From Streptomyces sp. LaPpAH-108 (lineage in GTDB: Bacteria > Actinomycetota > Actinomycetes > Streptomycetales > Streptomycetaceae), in the NCBI RefSeq assembly GCF_000373625.1, contig NZ_KB891987.1:673081-737080 (forward strand): DNA of 64,000 nucleotides, in the 5' to 3' direction. The translations under genes and the position numbers were made by a program. Position 1 is the first letter of the stretch. Each line of letters opens with the position of its first letter. The notes below the pieces were generated by a model, which was given only the letters and a program-made list of their open reading frames with translations, did not search any database and was not told where the DNA came from. Shown piece after piece: positions 18,085-26,838 of this stretch.

Positions 18085-18888
18085 TCAGCGGCCCAGGTAC
18101 GTCGGCTTCCGCTTCTCCACGAACGCCTGGACCGCGATCGCGTGGTCCTCGGAGGAGCCCGCGCGGCTCTGGAGTTCGTCCTCCTTCTCCAGGGTCTCGG
18201 CCAGGGAGTGGGTCAGACCGTAGGCCACCGACTCCTTGAGTGCCGCGTACGCCACCGTCGGTCCCTCGGCCAGCGTGCGCGCCACCCGTTCGGCCTCGGC
18301 GCGCAGCTCGGCCGCGGGCACCAGACGGCTCGCGATGCCCAGCTCCAGCGCCTCCTGGGCGGTCAGGGAGCGCGGGAAGAGCAGCAGATCGGTGGCGCGG
18401 CCGGGGCCCACCACGCGGGGCAGCGTCCAGGAGATCCCCGAGTCGGCGGTCAGCGCGACCCCGGCGAACGAGGTGTTGAAGGACGCCGTGTCGGCCACGA
18501 GGCGGTAGTCCGCCGCGAGCGCGAAGCCGAAGCCCGCCCCGGCCGCGACCCCGTTGACCGCCGCGACCACCGGCTTCGGTGCGTCCACCAGGGCCCGCAC
18601 GATCGGGTTGTAGTGCTCCCTGACCGTGCTCATCGTCTGTCCCGAGCCGGACGCGCGGTCGGCGGCCAGCAGCCCGATGTGCTCCTTGAGGTCCTGGCCC
18701 ACGCAGAAGGCCCGCTCACCCGCCGCCGTCAGCAGGACCGCCCGCACCGCCGGATCGGCCCCGGCGGCCTCCGCAGCCTCCCGCAGCGCGTTCTTGGTCG
18801 CGATGTCCAGGGCGTTCATCGCCTCGGGACGGTTCAGCTCGATCGTCGCGAGCCCGTCGTTCACCTCGTAGAGCACGGTGTCGGCCAT
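18085..18888 (-). CDS. Enoyl-CoA hydratase/isomerase family protein
   Basis: 267 residues of the crotonase fold. The oxyanion-hole segments are FCVGQDLKE and GVAAGAGFGFALAADYRL. The usual first catalytic Glu position reads ALTADSGISW, so the exact reaction may be an isomerisation such as PaaG-type rather than hydration. EFNTSFAGVALTADSG-like spelling is common in PaaG homologues. Start ATG at 18888 with AGGGGA upstream. It is convergent with tag with only 31 bases between the stops and no strong hairpin. Substrate unknown. Confidence 0.83.
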   Translation of the reverse strand: MADTVLYEVNDGLATIELNRPEAMNALDIATKNALREAAEAAGADPAVRAVLLTAAGERAFCVGQDLKEHIGLLAADRASGSGQTMSTVREHYNPIVRALVDAPKPVVAAVNGVAAGAGFGFALAADYRLVADTASFNTSFAGVALTADSGISWTLPRVVGPGRATDLLLFPRSLTAQEALELGIASRLVPAAELRAEAERVARTLAEGPTVAYAALKESVAYGLTHSLAETLEKEDELQSRAGSSEDHAIAVQAFVEKRKPTYLGR

Positions 18889-19264
18889 GGCGCGTCCCCT
18901 CCGGTGTCGCGGCTGTGACGTACCGACCGGTACGCCTTTGTCCGAGGACAGCATGGCGGAGATCACGGCCCGTGGGCCGCGGTGTCCGTGTGACCTGCGT
19001 CAAAGAAAACGCCCGCGGACGCGCCCGGGTTCCGTGCGCGGGGCGGCGAAGTATCGCAGGCACATCCCCGAATTGAGTGGTTTTGCTCGCGCGCGTTGCC
19101 CAAGCGATGCCGACCGATGTTGGTCATCGGGTCCTGCGATGCGGGATAATGGCTGGGAAGCAATGTGTTCGATGCCGGTGTCGTGTGTCCCCTCAGTGGA
19201 CCGCGGGTGCCCTCCGTGGGGTCGTCGGCAGACGATGAGCCTGGTTTCAGGAAGGGGTACGAGC
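18889..19264. other. 376-base intergenic region between divergent enoyl-CoA hydratase and DUF3117 genes
   Basis: No convincing coding frame is present. The right half holds a promoter-like pair, TTGGTC and GATAAT (19120-19150), with about 100 bases of leader before the DUF3117 start. The left half should hold the hydratase promoter. No long repeat is seen. Confidence 0.5.
19120..19150 (+). promoter_or_regulatory. Candidate vegetative promoter for the DUF3117 gene
   Basis: TTGGTC at 19120-19125 and GATAAT at 19145-19150 are separated by 19 bases. GATAAT is one base from consensus. It would give a leader of about 105 bases. Prediction only. Confidence 0.4.
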
Positions 19265-19432
19265 ATGGCGGCCATGAAGCCGCGGACGGGTGATGGCCCG
19301 CTCGAGGTGACCAAGGAGGGGCGGGGCATCGTCATGCGCGTTCCGCTCGAAGGCGGCGGTCGACTCGTCGTCGAGCTGACCCCTGACGAGGCCGAGGCGC
19401 TCGGCGACGCCCTCAAGAAGGTCGTCGTCTGA
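19265..19432 (+). CDS. DUF3117 protein (Rv1211 family)
   Basis: 55 residues, MAAMKPRTGDGPLEVTKEGR with a C-terminal LTPDEAEALGDALKKVV. This is one of the most conserved small proteins in Actinobacteria (M. tuberculosis Rv1211). AAGGGG lies eight bases ahead of the ATG. Its molecular function is not established. The mycobacterial member has been described as calmodulin-like, which is not obvious here. A 17-bp perfect terminator follows. Confidence 0.9.
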   Translation: MAAMKPRTGDGPLEVTKEGRGIVMRVPLEGGGRLVVELTPDEAEALGDALKKVVV

Positions 19433-19448
19433 CGCGCTCCCGATCTCC

Positions 19449-19486
19449 AGAGGGCCCCGGTACCGCTCGCGGTACCGGGGCCCTCT
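19449..19486 (+). terminator. Strong hairpin after the DUF3117 gene
   Basis: A perfect 17-bp stem AGAGGGCCCCGGTACCG with its complement closes a four-base loop CTCG, followed by GTTCTTC. It also faces the convergent O-methyltransferase gene. Confidence 0.85.
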
Positions 19487-19534
19487 CGTTCTTCGCGCTG
19501 TTCTCGCCGCTCCGGCGTGTGTGACGGGTACGGC

Positions 19535-20167
19535 TCAGCGCTTGACGGCGCAGAGCAGCCCGTCGCCCACGGGCAGCAGCGAGATCACCAGTTCCTCGCT
19601 CTCGCGCACCGTGCGCAGCAGCTCCCGCAGGCGCAGCACCTCGGTCGGCTGCGGACCCGAGTCGACCGTACGGCCGCCCGCGAAGACGCCCTCGAAGACC
19701 ACCAGGCCGCCGGAGCGCAGCAGCCGCAACGATTCAGCGAGGTAGCTGGAGTACTCCAGGCGGTCGCCGTCGCAGAAGACGAGGTCGTAGCCCGCGTCCG
19801 CGAGGCGGGGCAGGACGTCCAGGGCGGGGCCCGGGATGAAGCGGGCCCGGTTGCTGGCGAAGCCGCTGGCGCGGAAGGCCTGCCGGGCGAACTGCTGGTG
19901 CTCCGGCTCCGGGTCGACGGTGGTCAGCACCCCGTCCGGGCGCATCCCGTGCAGCAGGTGGATCCCGGACACCCCGCAGCCCGTGCCGATCTCGGCGACC
20001 GCCTTGGCGTCCACCGAGGCGGCGAGCAGCCGCAGCGCGGCACCCGTGCTGGGCGTCACCGAGCGCAGCCCCGCGTCCCTGGCCCGGTCGCGGGCCCAGA
20101 GCAGCGGTTCGTCCTCGGCGACAAAGGCGTCGGCGAACGCCCAGCTCGTCTGCCGGTTGCCGGTAAT
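19535..20167 (-). CDS. SAM-dependent O-methyltransferase (Rv1220c-like), apparent ATT start
   Basis: 210 residues if started at ATT (20165-20167). The SAM site is [20 protein letters not shown], followed by [17 protein letters not shown] and [28 protein letters not shown]. The N-terminal helix [27 protein letters not shown] aligns with M. tuberculosis Rv1220c and is upstream of the first GTG (20059), so that GTG cannot be the true start. Between an in-frame stop near 20235 and this helix the frame holds no ATG, GTG or TTG. ATT is preceded by AGGAGAGG at ideal distance. Substrate unknown. Divergent from the sigma-factor gene, as in mycobacteria. Confidence 0.75.
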   Translation of the reverse strand: MTGNRQTSWAFADAFVAEDEPLLWARDRARDAGLRSVTPSTGAALRLLAASVDAKAVAEIGTGCGVSGIHLLHGMRPDGVLTTVDPEPEHQQFARQAFRASGFASNRARFIPGPALDVLPRLADAGYDLVFCDGDRLEYSSYLAESLRLLRSGGLVVFEGVFAGGRTVDSGPQPTEVLRLRELLRTVRESEELVISLLPVGDGLLCAVKR

Positions 20168-20220
20168 GGCCCTCTCCTGTCCCCGTAATTGCCTCGGCGT
20201 GACTGTATCCGTTGGGGGCG

Positions 20221-20247
20221 GGAACCCGCAGATGGGACCGAGCGTTC
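20221..20247 (+). promoter_or_regulatory. Candidate ECF-type promoter GGAAC-N17-CGTT upstream of the sigma factor
   Basis: GGAAC at 20221-20225 and CGTT at 20243-20246 match the usual pair recognised by SigE/SigR-class ECF factors. The site is about 160 bases before the sigma-factor start, so autoregulation is possible. Prediction only. Confidence 0.4.
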
Positions 20248-20405
20248 AACAGGATGAGCCGGCGATCCGCCGGACCGGCGGAACGCGACGGGGGCGAAGG
20301 GTGACGCAGGGTGCGGAACACAAGCGCACGCAGCCGGATGACCCGGGGCGCCGCGCGTCAAATTCTCGTAAAACCGCTTATCCGGAGCTAACGGGCGAGG
20401 TGGCT

Positions 20406-21185
20406 ATGGTAGGGGCTCCACTGGACACCACCAGAGCCGACAGGGGAGGTGCGGCCGCGCCCGGGGACCGGGGAGGAGTGCTACGGCGCTTTCTCGGGTC
20501 GGGCAGGCCGAAATCCGTGACCGACACCGCTGCTGACCGTCCCGCCGGAATCGCCGCGGGCGACTCCCAGACCGCGACCTTCACCACCGACGCGGACGCT
20601 CAGGCGTGGACTCCGCCCAGCTGGGAGGAGATCGTCAGCACGCACAGCGGCCGGGTCTACCGCCTCGCCTACCGCCTCACGGGCAATCAGCACGACGCGG
20701 AGGACCTCACCCAGGAGGTCTTCGTCCGGGTCTTCCGCTCGCTGTCGACGTACTCGCCGGGCACCTTCGAGGGCTGGCTGCACCGCATCACCACCAACCT
20801 GTTCCTGGACATGGTCCGGCGCAAGCAGCGCATCCGCTTCGACGCCCTCGGCGAGGACGCGGCCGAGCGCCTGCCCAGCCGCGAGCCCAGCCCCCAGCAG
20901 GTCTTCAACGACGCGCACTTCGACGCGGACGTGCAGCAGGCCCTGGACACCCTCGCGCCCGAGTTCCGCGCCGCCGTCGTGCTGTGCGACATCGAGGGGC
21001 TGTCGTACGAGGAGATCGCCGCGACCCTGGGCGTCAAGCTCGGCACCGTGCGCTCCCGTATCCACCGCGGCCGTTCCCAGCTCCGCAAGGCGCTCGCCCA
21101 CCGCTCGCCCGAGGCGCGCCGGGCCGAGCGCCGCTCCTTCATGGCCCCGGTGCCCGCACTGGGGGGAGGGGGCACGCCCGCGTGA
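20406..21185 (+). CDS. sigE: ECF RNA polymerase sigma factor (mycobacterial SigE type)
   Basis: 259 residues. Region 2 spans [31 protein letters not shown] and [23 protein letters not shown]. Region 4 spans [52 protein letters not shown]. About 85 residues precede region 2, longer than most ECF factors but usual for this lineage. Neighbours are anti-sigma, HtrA and TatB, the same order as M. tuberculosis sigE-rseA-htrA-tatB. The role is therefore likely envelope stress. The symbol follows that orthology and is not the S. coelicolor cell-wall SigE. The stop overlaps the anti-sigma start. Confidence 0.87.
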   Translation: MVGAPLDTTRADRGGAAAPGDRGGVLRRFLGSGRPKSVTDTAADRPAGIAAGDSQTATFTTDADAQAWTPPSWEEIVSTHSGRVYRLAYRLTGNQHDAEDLTQEVFVRVFRSLSTYSPGTFEGWLHRITTNLFLDMVRRKQRIRFDALGEDAAERLPSREPSPQQVFNDAHFDADVQQALDTLAPEFRAAVVLCDIEGLSYEEIAATLGVKLGTVRSRIHRGRSQLRKALAHRSPEARRAERRSFMAPVPALGGGGTPA

Positions 21186-22132
21186 GCGCATCCCGGCCCG
21201 AACCCGCGACGGCACACCTCGCGGAACAGCACCTGGGAGACCGGCTCTCCGCCCTGGTCGACGGAGAACTCGGTCATGAGACGCGCGAGCGCGTCCTCGC
21301 GCACCTGGCCACCTGCGGCCGGTGCAAGGCGGAGGCGGACGCGCAGCGACGCCTGAAGAACGTGTTCGCGCAGGCGGCCCCGCCGCCGCCCTCCGAGAGC
21401 TTCCTCGCCCGCCTCCAGGGCCTGCCCGGCGGCGACCCGGAGGACGGGGACCGGCTGCCCGGCGGCCCCTTCGGACCCGGCCCCGACGCCGGGGTCTTCG
21501 GCGTGGGCAACCCCGAGCGCTTCGCCTTCGGCTACGTCCCGGCGGTACCGGCCCACGCGGCCGTCCCCGACGAGCAGGGCTTCCGCATCCACCCCGTGGG
21601 GGAACGGTCCGCCTCGCGCGGGCTGCGGTTCGCGGTCGCCGCCGCCGGTGCGGTCTCCCTCGCGGCCGTCGCCCTCGGCGGGGTGGGGGGCACCCTCCCC
21701 GGCGACCTCACGGCGGACGCCCGCGGCGGCTCCGGCGCGGGCAGCAACGTGGCCCCGGCCCGCTCGGCGGGCACCGGCACCGGCACCCCGGGCACGGCTG
21801 CCACGCCCGAGACCCAGCGCCGCCGCGCCACGGCCCCGCTGCTCGCCCAGGGCGCCGGACAGCTCGGCCAGGTCCCCGCGGTACCCACCTCCGTCTCCGC
21901 GCCCCTGCTGCCCGGCGTGCCCTCCCCGGCCGACGGGCGGCCCCAGGACACCGCGCGCGAACTCGCCCTGCCCCAGGCGCCCTCGGGGCCCGCCTCCCCG
22001 CTGATACGCCCGCTGGACGAGATCACCCCGTTCTCCGTCAGCTCCGCCGCACCCACGGCCACCTGGGCCGCCGTCCCCGGCCCCTCCGCCGCCCCCGCCC
22101 CCGTCACATCTCCGGCCAGCCAGGCACCCTGA
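21182..22132 (+). CDS. rseA: Zinc-finger anti-sigma factor, RseA-like membrane protein
   Basis: 316 residues beginning with a GTG that overlaps the sigma-factor stop. The zinc anti-sigma motif is His41-x3-Cys45-x2-Cys48 (HLATCGRC). A membrane helix follows at about 142-165 ([23 protein letters not shown]). The remaining 150 residues are Ala/Pro/Gly-rich and outside the membrane. It should hold the ECF sigma factor at the membrane until stress. The adjacent HtrA is the obvious candidate protease or co-regulated effector. Mycobacterial RseA lacks a membrane helix, so tethering here may change how release works. Confidence 0.85.
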   Translation: MSASRPEPATAHLAEQHLGDRLSALVDGELGHETRERVLAHLATCGRCKAEADAQRRLKNVFAQAAPPPPSESFLARLQGLPGGDPEDGDRLPGGPFGPGPDAGVFGVGNPERFAFGYVPAVPAHAAVPDEQGFRIHPVGERSASRGLRFAVAAAGAVSLAAVALGGVGGTLPGDLTADARGGSGAGSNVAPARSAGTGTGTPGTAATPETQRRRATAPLLAQGAGQLGQVPAVPTSVSAPLLPGVPSPADGRPQDTARELALPQAPSGPASPLIRPLDEITPFSVSSAAPTATWAAVPGPSAAPAPVTSPASQAP

Positions 22133-22244
22133 CCACCGCCTGCGCACCCTGTGGCGAACCTGGTTGAATCCTGTAAAGCCGTGCCCGGACCGCTGGACCC
22201 CGGGCACCGCCAGGGGATCGAGTCACGCGGCCACCGGGGAGAGC

Positions 22245-22409
22245 ATGAACGAGGGCAACCCGCTGTACGTCCCGGAGGACGAGCGGGAGAAACGGCCGGG
22301 GCGCCTGCGGCTCGGCTCGGCGGGGTGGAACCCGGGGGTTCTCCCGATGCCGGGCCGGGTGCCGGTGGCGTGGTGGGGGATGCGGAACAGCGGGGGGACT
22401 TTCCGGTGA
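22245..22409 (+). other. Probable 5' segment of htrA, out of frame with the protease
   Basis: ATG at 22245 is preceded by GGGGAGAGC and opens a 54-codon frame starting MNEGNPLYVPEDEREK with high third-position GC. The frame that carries the protease has poor codon bias across this stretch. A single-base loss within the frame, for example in the six-G run ending at 22396, would place this N-terminus out of register. It may be a sequencing error, a real mutation or a slippage site. Confidence 0.45.
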
Positions 22410-24142
22410 CGTCGGAGCGGGAACCGGTGGACGGGCTGGTCGTGCCGGGGCGTGAGCGGGAGCCGGTGGATGTGCCGGTCGTACCGGGGCGTGAGCCGGA
22501 GCTGGTGGACGGGCTGGTTGTGCCGGTGGGCGAGCCGGAGGCGGTGGGCGGCTCGGTCGGGTTCGCGCGTGAGCCGGAGGCGGTGGGTTTCTCGGGCGCG
22601 TCCGTGCCTGAGGCGGTGGGCTTCTCGGGCGGGTTCGTGTCGGAGTCGGTGGACAGTCGCGCGCAGGTGTCGGCCCACGTCGTCCCCGACCGGCCCGCCC
22701 CGCTGCACGAGTCCGACCCCTACGGCACCCCGCCCTACGGTGAGCCCGGTCCCTGGGCGCCCGCTCCGCCCTTCCAGGGCCCCGGGGTGACGCCCGCCCA
22801 CGGGACGCCTCTCGTGCCCCCGCAGGCGCCGTATCCTCCCGCCGACGCCCTCCCGGACCCGGCGGGCCCCACGCACGCCCAGCCCCAGGCGTCCCAGCCC
22901 GGCCTCACGCATGCCGAGCCCGATGCCCACGCCCAGCCCCAGGCGCCCCAGACCGGCCCCTGGAGCCGCTACGACCCCTGGGCCGTGCCCCACGCGCCCC
23001 TTCAGCAGACCGGCGCCGCCGTGCCCGGGGAGCGGCGTGTGAAGCGGAAGGTGCTGCTCGCGTGGGGGCTTGCCGTCGCGCTCGTCGCCGGAGGCATCGG
23101 CGGCTTCGCCGGGGCGTGGCTGGAGCGGGCCGGGATCGGGGACGTCCATCTGCCCAAGGCGGCCGAGGTGCCCGCGGGCCGGGCGCCGGACAGCGTGGCC
23201 GGGATAGCCGCGCGGGCCCTGCCCAGCGTCGTCACCCTGCATGTGAGCGGCGACGACGAGGCCGGGACCGGCACCGGATTCGTGCTCGACACGCGCGGCC
23301 ACATCCTCACCAACAACCATGTCGTCGCGCCCGCCTCCTCAGGCGGCGAGATCACCGTGACGTTCAGCGGCGGCGACACCGCCAGGGCCCGGGTCGTCGG
23401 CCGGGACAGCGGGTACGACCTCGCCGTCGTCCAGGTCAGCGGGGTCCGCGGGCTGACCCCGCTGCCGCTCGGCGACTCCGACGACGTGCGCGTGGGCGAT
23501 CCGGTCGTCGCCATCGGCGCCCCCTTCGACCTGGCCAACACCGTCACCTCCGGCATCATCAGCGCCAAGGAACGTCCCATCACGGCGGGCGGCGAGAAGG
23601 GCGACGGCAGCGACATCTCCTACGTCGACGCGCTCCAGACCGACGCCCCGATCAACCCCGGCAACTCCGGCGGCCCCCTCCTCGACGCGCACGCCCAGGT
23701 CATCGGCATCAACTCCGCCATCCGCTCCGCCGACAGCGGCGCGGACTCCGGCGAGAGCCGGGCCGGTTCCATCGGCCTCGGCTTCGCCATCCCGGCCAAC
23801 CAGGCCCGGCGGGTCGCCGAGGAGCTGATCAACGAGGGGCACGCCACCCACCCCGTCATCGGCGTCACCCTCGACATGGGCTACACCGGCGACGCCGCCC
23901 GCGTCTCCGCCAAGGGCGGCACCGGCGGCCCCGCCGTGCAGCCGGGCGGCCCCGGCGACCGGGCCGGGCTGAAGGCGGGCGACCTCGTCACCGAGGTCGA
24001 CGGCCACCGCGTCCACTCGGGCGAGGAGCTGATCGTCAGGATCCGCGCCCACCGCCCCGGCGACCGGCTCCGCCTCACCGTCGAACGCGCCGGGACCGAG
24101 CACACCGTCTCCCTGGTCCTGGGGGCCTCGGAGCGGAACTGA
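22406..24142 (+). CDS. htrA: HtrA/DegP-like membrane-anchored serine protease with PDZ domain
   Basis: 578 residues from GTG 22406, the first start with good codon bias in this frame. An open frame reaches back to 22151. The N-terminal half is disordered and Pro-rich with repeats of VDGLVVPG. One membrane helix follows (KVLLAWGLAVALVAGGIGGFAGAW). The protease triad is His305 (ILTNNHVV), Asp338 (GYDLAVVQV) and Ser421 (NPGNSGGPLL). A PDZ domain ends the protein (PGDRAGLKAGDLVTEVDGHRV). It degrades or processes misfolded envelope proteins outside the membrane. Position after sigE-rseA and before tatB is conserved with mycobacteria. Confidence 0.85.
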   Translation: MTSEREPVDGLVVPGREREPVDVPVVPGREPELVDGLVVPVGEPEAVGGSVGFAREPEAVGFSGASVPEAVGFSGGFVSESVDSRAQVSAHVVPDRPAPLHESDPYGTPPYGEPGPWAPAPPFQGPGVTPAHGTPLVPPQAPYPPADALPDPAGPTHAQPQASQPGLTHAEPDAHAQPQAPQTGPWSRYDPWAVPHAPLQQTGAAVPGERRVKRKVLLAWGLAVALVAGGIGGFAGAWLERAGIGDVHLPKAAEVPAGRAPDSVAGIAARALPSVVTLHVSGDDEAGTGTGFVLDTRGHILTNNHVVAPASSGGEITVTFSGGDTARARVVGRDSGYDLAVVQVSGVRGLTPLPLGDSDDVRVGDPVVAIGAPFDLANTVTSGIISAKERPITAGGEKGDGSDISYVDALQTDAPINPGNSGGPLLDAHAQVIGINSAIRSADSGADSGESRAGSIGLGFAIPANQARRVAEELINEGHATHPVIGVTLDMGYTGDAARVSAKGGTGGPAVQPGGPGDRAGLKAGDLVTEVDGHRVHSGEELIVRIRAHRPGDRLRLTVERAGTEHTVSLVLGASERN

Positions 24143-24226
24143 CGGAAGTCTCACCCGGGCGCGGTACCGGACCGCGGACCGCGCCGGGTACGGTTGAGCG
24201 ACCGAGGACATCCCAAGGAGCTTCAG

Positions 24227-24688
24227 GTGTTCAATGACATAGGGCCGCTTGAGCTGGTCACGCTCATCGTCCTCGCCGTGCTCGTCTTCGGTCCGGACAA
24301 GCTCCCCAAGTTCATCCAGGACGTCACGCGGACGATCCGCAAGATCCGCGAGTTCTCGGACAGCGCCAAGCAGGACATCCGCAGCGAGCTGGGCCCGGAG
24401 TTCAAGGACTTCGAGTTCGAGGACCTGAACCCCAAGACGTTCCTGCGCAAGCAGCTGGAGAACGACGACCTGGGGCTCCAGGAGATCCGCAGCGGCTTCG
24501 ACCTCAAGCGCGAGATGACCGACCTCACGGACTCGGTCAACGGCCACGGCGCGGCCGTACCCGCCGCCCCCGCCTCGCAGTCCCCGGCGGGCGGCCGGAT
24601 CGACATGACCAAGCGTCCGGACCTGACCAAGCGTCCCGACCCGCTGGGCCCGGACGAGCGCCCGCCCTTCGACGCCGACGCCACCTGA
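24227..24688 (+). CDS. tatB: Sec-independent (Tat) translocase subunit TatB
   Basis: 153 residues. An N-terminal helix (FNDIGPLELVTLIVLAVLVFGPDKLPKFIQD) has the Gly-Pro-Glu/Asp hinge of TatA/B proteins. An amphipathic helix follows (VTRTIRKIREFSDSAKQDIRSELGPEFKDFEFEDL), which is the TatB rather than TatA type. The tail contains two DMTKRPDLTKRPD-like repeats. With TatA and TatC, encoded elsewhere, it exports folded twin-arginine substrates. Start GTG 24227 with AAGGAG seven bases upstream. It ends the envelope-stress block sigE-rseA-htrA-tatB. Confidence 0.93.
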   Translation: MFNDIGPLELVTLIVLAVLVFGPDKLPKFIQDVTRTIRKIREFSDSAKQDIRSELGPEFKDFEFEDLNPKTFLRKQLENDDLGLQEIRSGFDLKREMTDLTDSVNGHGAAVPAAPASQSPAGGRIDMTKRPDLTKRPDPLGPDERPPFDADAT

Positions 24689-24932
24689 GCCCGTCTCACC
24701 CGTACGGCCCACCGCGCGACACGCGGCCGTATCCGTCCCGCACGACGCCCTGAACGGCGCGTACCTGCCGCACATCGCGTCGGCCCGCTTCCCGCACGAC
24801 CCACGAGCAGGGCGGTTTCCCAGCGGCCCTCACCGGTGTGGATATGCTGCCGAGTTGTTGTGCGGACCGGGCGCGTACGCCCGAAGGGGGGCGGGCAGCC
24901 CCGGTCCGACGAGAGCGAGGAGGCGTCCGGGC

Positions 24933-25604
24933 ATGGAGACGACGAGTCGGGTGGGCGCGAAGACGCCGGCCGCGGCGGGCGGACAGCGGGGCCCGTCCGG
25001 CCACCGATCGGTCGACGGCTATCTGCGGGCGCCCTTCCCGTGGTACGGCCTGGACGAGGCGTTCACGGGCGCCCGCTGGCTGATGCAGGTCGGCACGGCG
25101 GCCGACGGGGCCGTGGAACACGGTTCGATCGGCCACGGCGACGAGCCCTCGGTGCTGGGCGAGCACACCGGTTCGTCCGCCGACGAGACCAGGGAGAAGT
25201 TCGCGGTCGTGGTGACCGTCCCCGTGAACCCCTCCCGGCGCAGCGCGGACGGCACCGGGCTCCTGGAGGCCACCTCGGTCTCCTCGGCGGCCTGGCTGGC
25301 CGGTGTGGGGCTCCTGTCGGTCACCTGGCCCGGCCAGATGGACCACACCCTGCGCGACGACTGGCTGGACCAGCAGACCGAGACCGCCTGGGCGCTCGCC
25401 GACGACCTCCAGGGCGCGGAGTGGTCCACCCTCTCCCTGCCCGTGGACGGCGTGGCCACGCCCTTCCACTACCGGGAATCCGAGTTCGGCTGGGTGCTGG
25501 CCGGGTCCACCGAGGCGGGCGTCCACCTCGGCGCGTACGGCCGGGGCATGAGCGCCTACGGGCTCGGCTTCGCCCTCGTCAAGGACATCGGCGCGTACGC
25601 CTGA
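24933..25604 (+). CDS. Conserved hypothetical protein
   Basis: 223 residues, ATG 24933 with GAGGAGG about ten bases upstream. No signal peptide or membrane helix is seen. The chain has an acidic, aromatic-rich character (FPWYGLDEAFTGARWLMQVG, VLSVTWPGQMDHTLRDDWLDQQ, EFGWVLAGSTEAGVHLGAYGRGMSAYGLGFA). I do not recognise a domain. It appears to be a streptomycete-conserved cytoplasmic protein. It stands alone between tatB and the convergent mrp gene, with its own upstream region of about 240 bases containing TATGCT at 24848. Confidence 0.65.
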   Translation: METTSRVGAKTPAAAGGQRGPSGHRSVDGYLRAPFPWYGLDEAFTGARWLMQVGTAADGAVEHGSIGHGDEPSVLGEHTGSSADETREKFAVVVTVPVNPSRRSADGTGLLEATSVSSAAWLAGVGLLSVTWPGQMDHTLRDDWLDQQTETAWALADDLQGAEWSTLSLPVDGVATPFHYRESEFGWVLAGSTEAGVHLGAYGRGMSAYGLGFALVKDIGAYA

Positions 25605-25612
25605 CGCACGAA

Positions 25613-25651
25613 GGGAGGGGGCACCGGCGGAATCCGCCGGTGCCCCCTCCC
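25613..25651. terminator. Long hairpin between convergent genes before mrp
   Basis: An 18-bp perfect stem starting GGGAGGGGGCACCGGCGG closes a three-base loop AAT between two convergent stops. Almost certainly a bidirectional terminator. Confidence 0.88.
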
Positions 25652-25661
25652 GCGTCGTGTC

Positions 25662-26795
25662 TCAGAACTTGTTGCGCGGCGTGATCCCCAGCGAAAGACC
25701 CGACAGGCCCCGCTGACGGCCGCCCAGCTTGCCCGCGATGGAGCGCAGCGCCGCGCCCGCCGGGGACTCGGGGTCGGTCAGGACGACCGGCTTGCCGTCG
25801 TCGCCGCCCTCGCGCAGGCGGACGTCGATCGGGATGCTGCCGAGGACCGGGACCGTCGCGCCCGTGGTGCGGGTCAGGCCCTCGGCGACCGCCTGGCCGC
25901 CGCCGGTGCCGAACACGTCGACCATCTCGCCGCAGTGCGGGCACGGCAGGCCCGACATGTTCTCGACCACACCGACGATCTTCTGGTGCGTCTGCACCGC
26001 GATGGAGCCCGCCCGCTCGGCCACCTCGGCCGCCGCCTGCTGCGGGGTCGTCACGACCAGGATCTCCGCGTTCGGGATCAGCTGGGCCACCGAGATCGCG
26101 ATGTCACCGGTGCCCGGCGGCAGGTCGAGCAGCAGCACGTCCAGGTCGCCCCAGTACACGTCCGAGAGGAACTGCTGGAGCGCGCGGTGCAGCATCGGGC
26201 CGCGCCAGACGACCGGCGCGTTGCCCGGGGTGAACATGCCGATGGAGATGACCTTCACGCCGTTCGCCGACGGCGGCATGATCATGTTCTCGACCTGGGT
26301 GGGACGGCCGTCCGCGCCCAGCATGCGCGGCACGCTGTGGCCGTAGATGTCGGCGTCCACGACACCGACCTTCAGCCCGTCGGCGGCCATCGCCGCCGCC
26401 AGGTTCACCGTCACGGAGGACTTGCCGACGCCGCCCTTGCCGGAGGCGACCGCGTACACCCGGGTGAGGCTGCCCGGCTTGGCGAAGGGGATCTCGCGCT
26501 CGGCCTGGCCGCCGCGCAGCGCGTTGGCCAGCTCCCGGCGCTGCTCGTCGCTCATCACGTCCAGCGCGACATCGACCCGGGTGACCCCCGCGACGCGGGA
26601 GACCGCCGTGGTCACGCGCTCGGTGATGGTCTCGCGCATCGGGCAGCCGGAGACGGTCAGGTAGACCGTGACCGCGACCGCGCCGTCCGCGCCGATCTCC
26701 ACCGATTTGACCATGCCGAGTTCGGTGATCGGTCGGTTGATCTCGGGGTCGTTCACCGTCGCCAGTGCCTCGCGCACCGCGTCTTCCATAGCCAT
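25662..26795 (-). CDS. mrp: Mrp/ApbC family P-loop ATPase (iron-sulfur cluster carrier)
   Basis: 377 residues. An N-terminal DUF59/MIP18 domain (EDAVREALATVNDPEINRPITELGM, VYLTVSGCPMRE) precedes the ATPase. The deviant Walker A is SGKGGVGKSSVTVNLA. DIYGHSVPRMLG, LLLDLPPGTGD and the Cys pair in ENMSGLPCPHCGE are diagnostic of ApbC, which carries and transfers 4Fe-4S clusters. The ATG at 26795 has no ribosome site but a TACCAT box seven bases upstream. Orthologue of M. tuberculosis Rv1229c at the conserved place. Confidence 0.92.
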   Translation of the reverse strand: MAMEDAVREALATVNDPEINRPITELGMVKSVEIGADGAVAVTVYLTVSGCPMRETITERVTTAVSRVAGVTRVDVALDVMSDEQRRELANALRGGQAEREIPFAKPGSLTRVYAVASGKGGVGKSSVTVNLAAAMAADGLKVGVVDADIYGHSVPRMLGADGRPTQVENMIMPPSANGVKVISIGMFTPGNAPVVWRGPMLHRALQQFLSDVYWGDLDVLLLDLPPGTGDIAISVAQLIPNAEILVVTTPQQAAAEVAERAGSIAVQTHQKIVGVVENMSGLPCPHCGEMVDVFGTGGGQAVAEGLTRTTGATVPVLGSIPIDVRLREGGDDGKPVVLTDPESPAGAALRSIAGKLGGRQRGLSGLSLGITPRNKF

Positions 26796-26808
26796 AAGGT
26801 CGATGGTA
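26796..26808 (-). promoter_or_regulatory. Candidate -10 box for leaderless mrp transcript
   Basis: Minus strand: TACCAT, seven bases (CGACCTT), ATG. No Shine-Dalgarno. Inferred from spacing. Confidence 0.35.
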
Positions 26809-26838
26809 CGGCGCTGGGTGCCGCCGCCGTGTAGCGCC

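Noticed and set aside
22151..22405. Upstream extension of htrA in the protease frame to GTG 22151
   Set aside because: Codons such as GAA CGA GGG CAA have poor third-position GC over the first half, so this part is unlikely to be translated in that frame.
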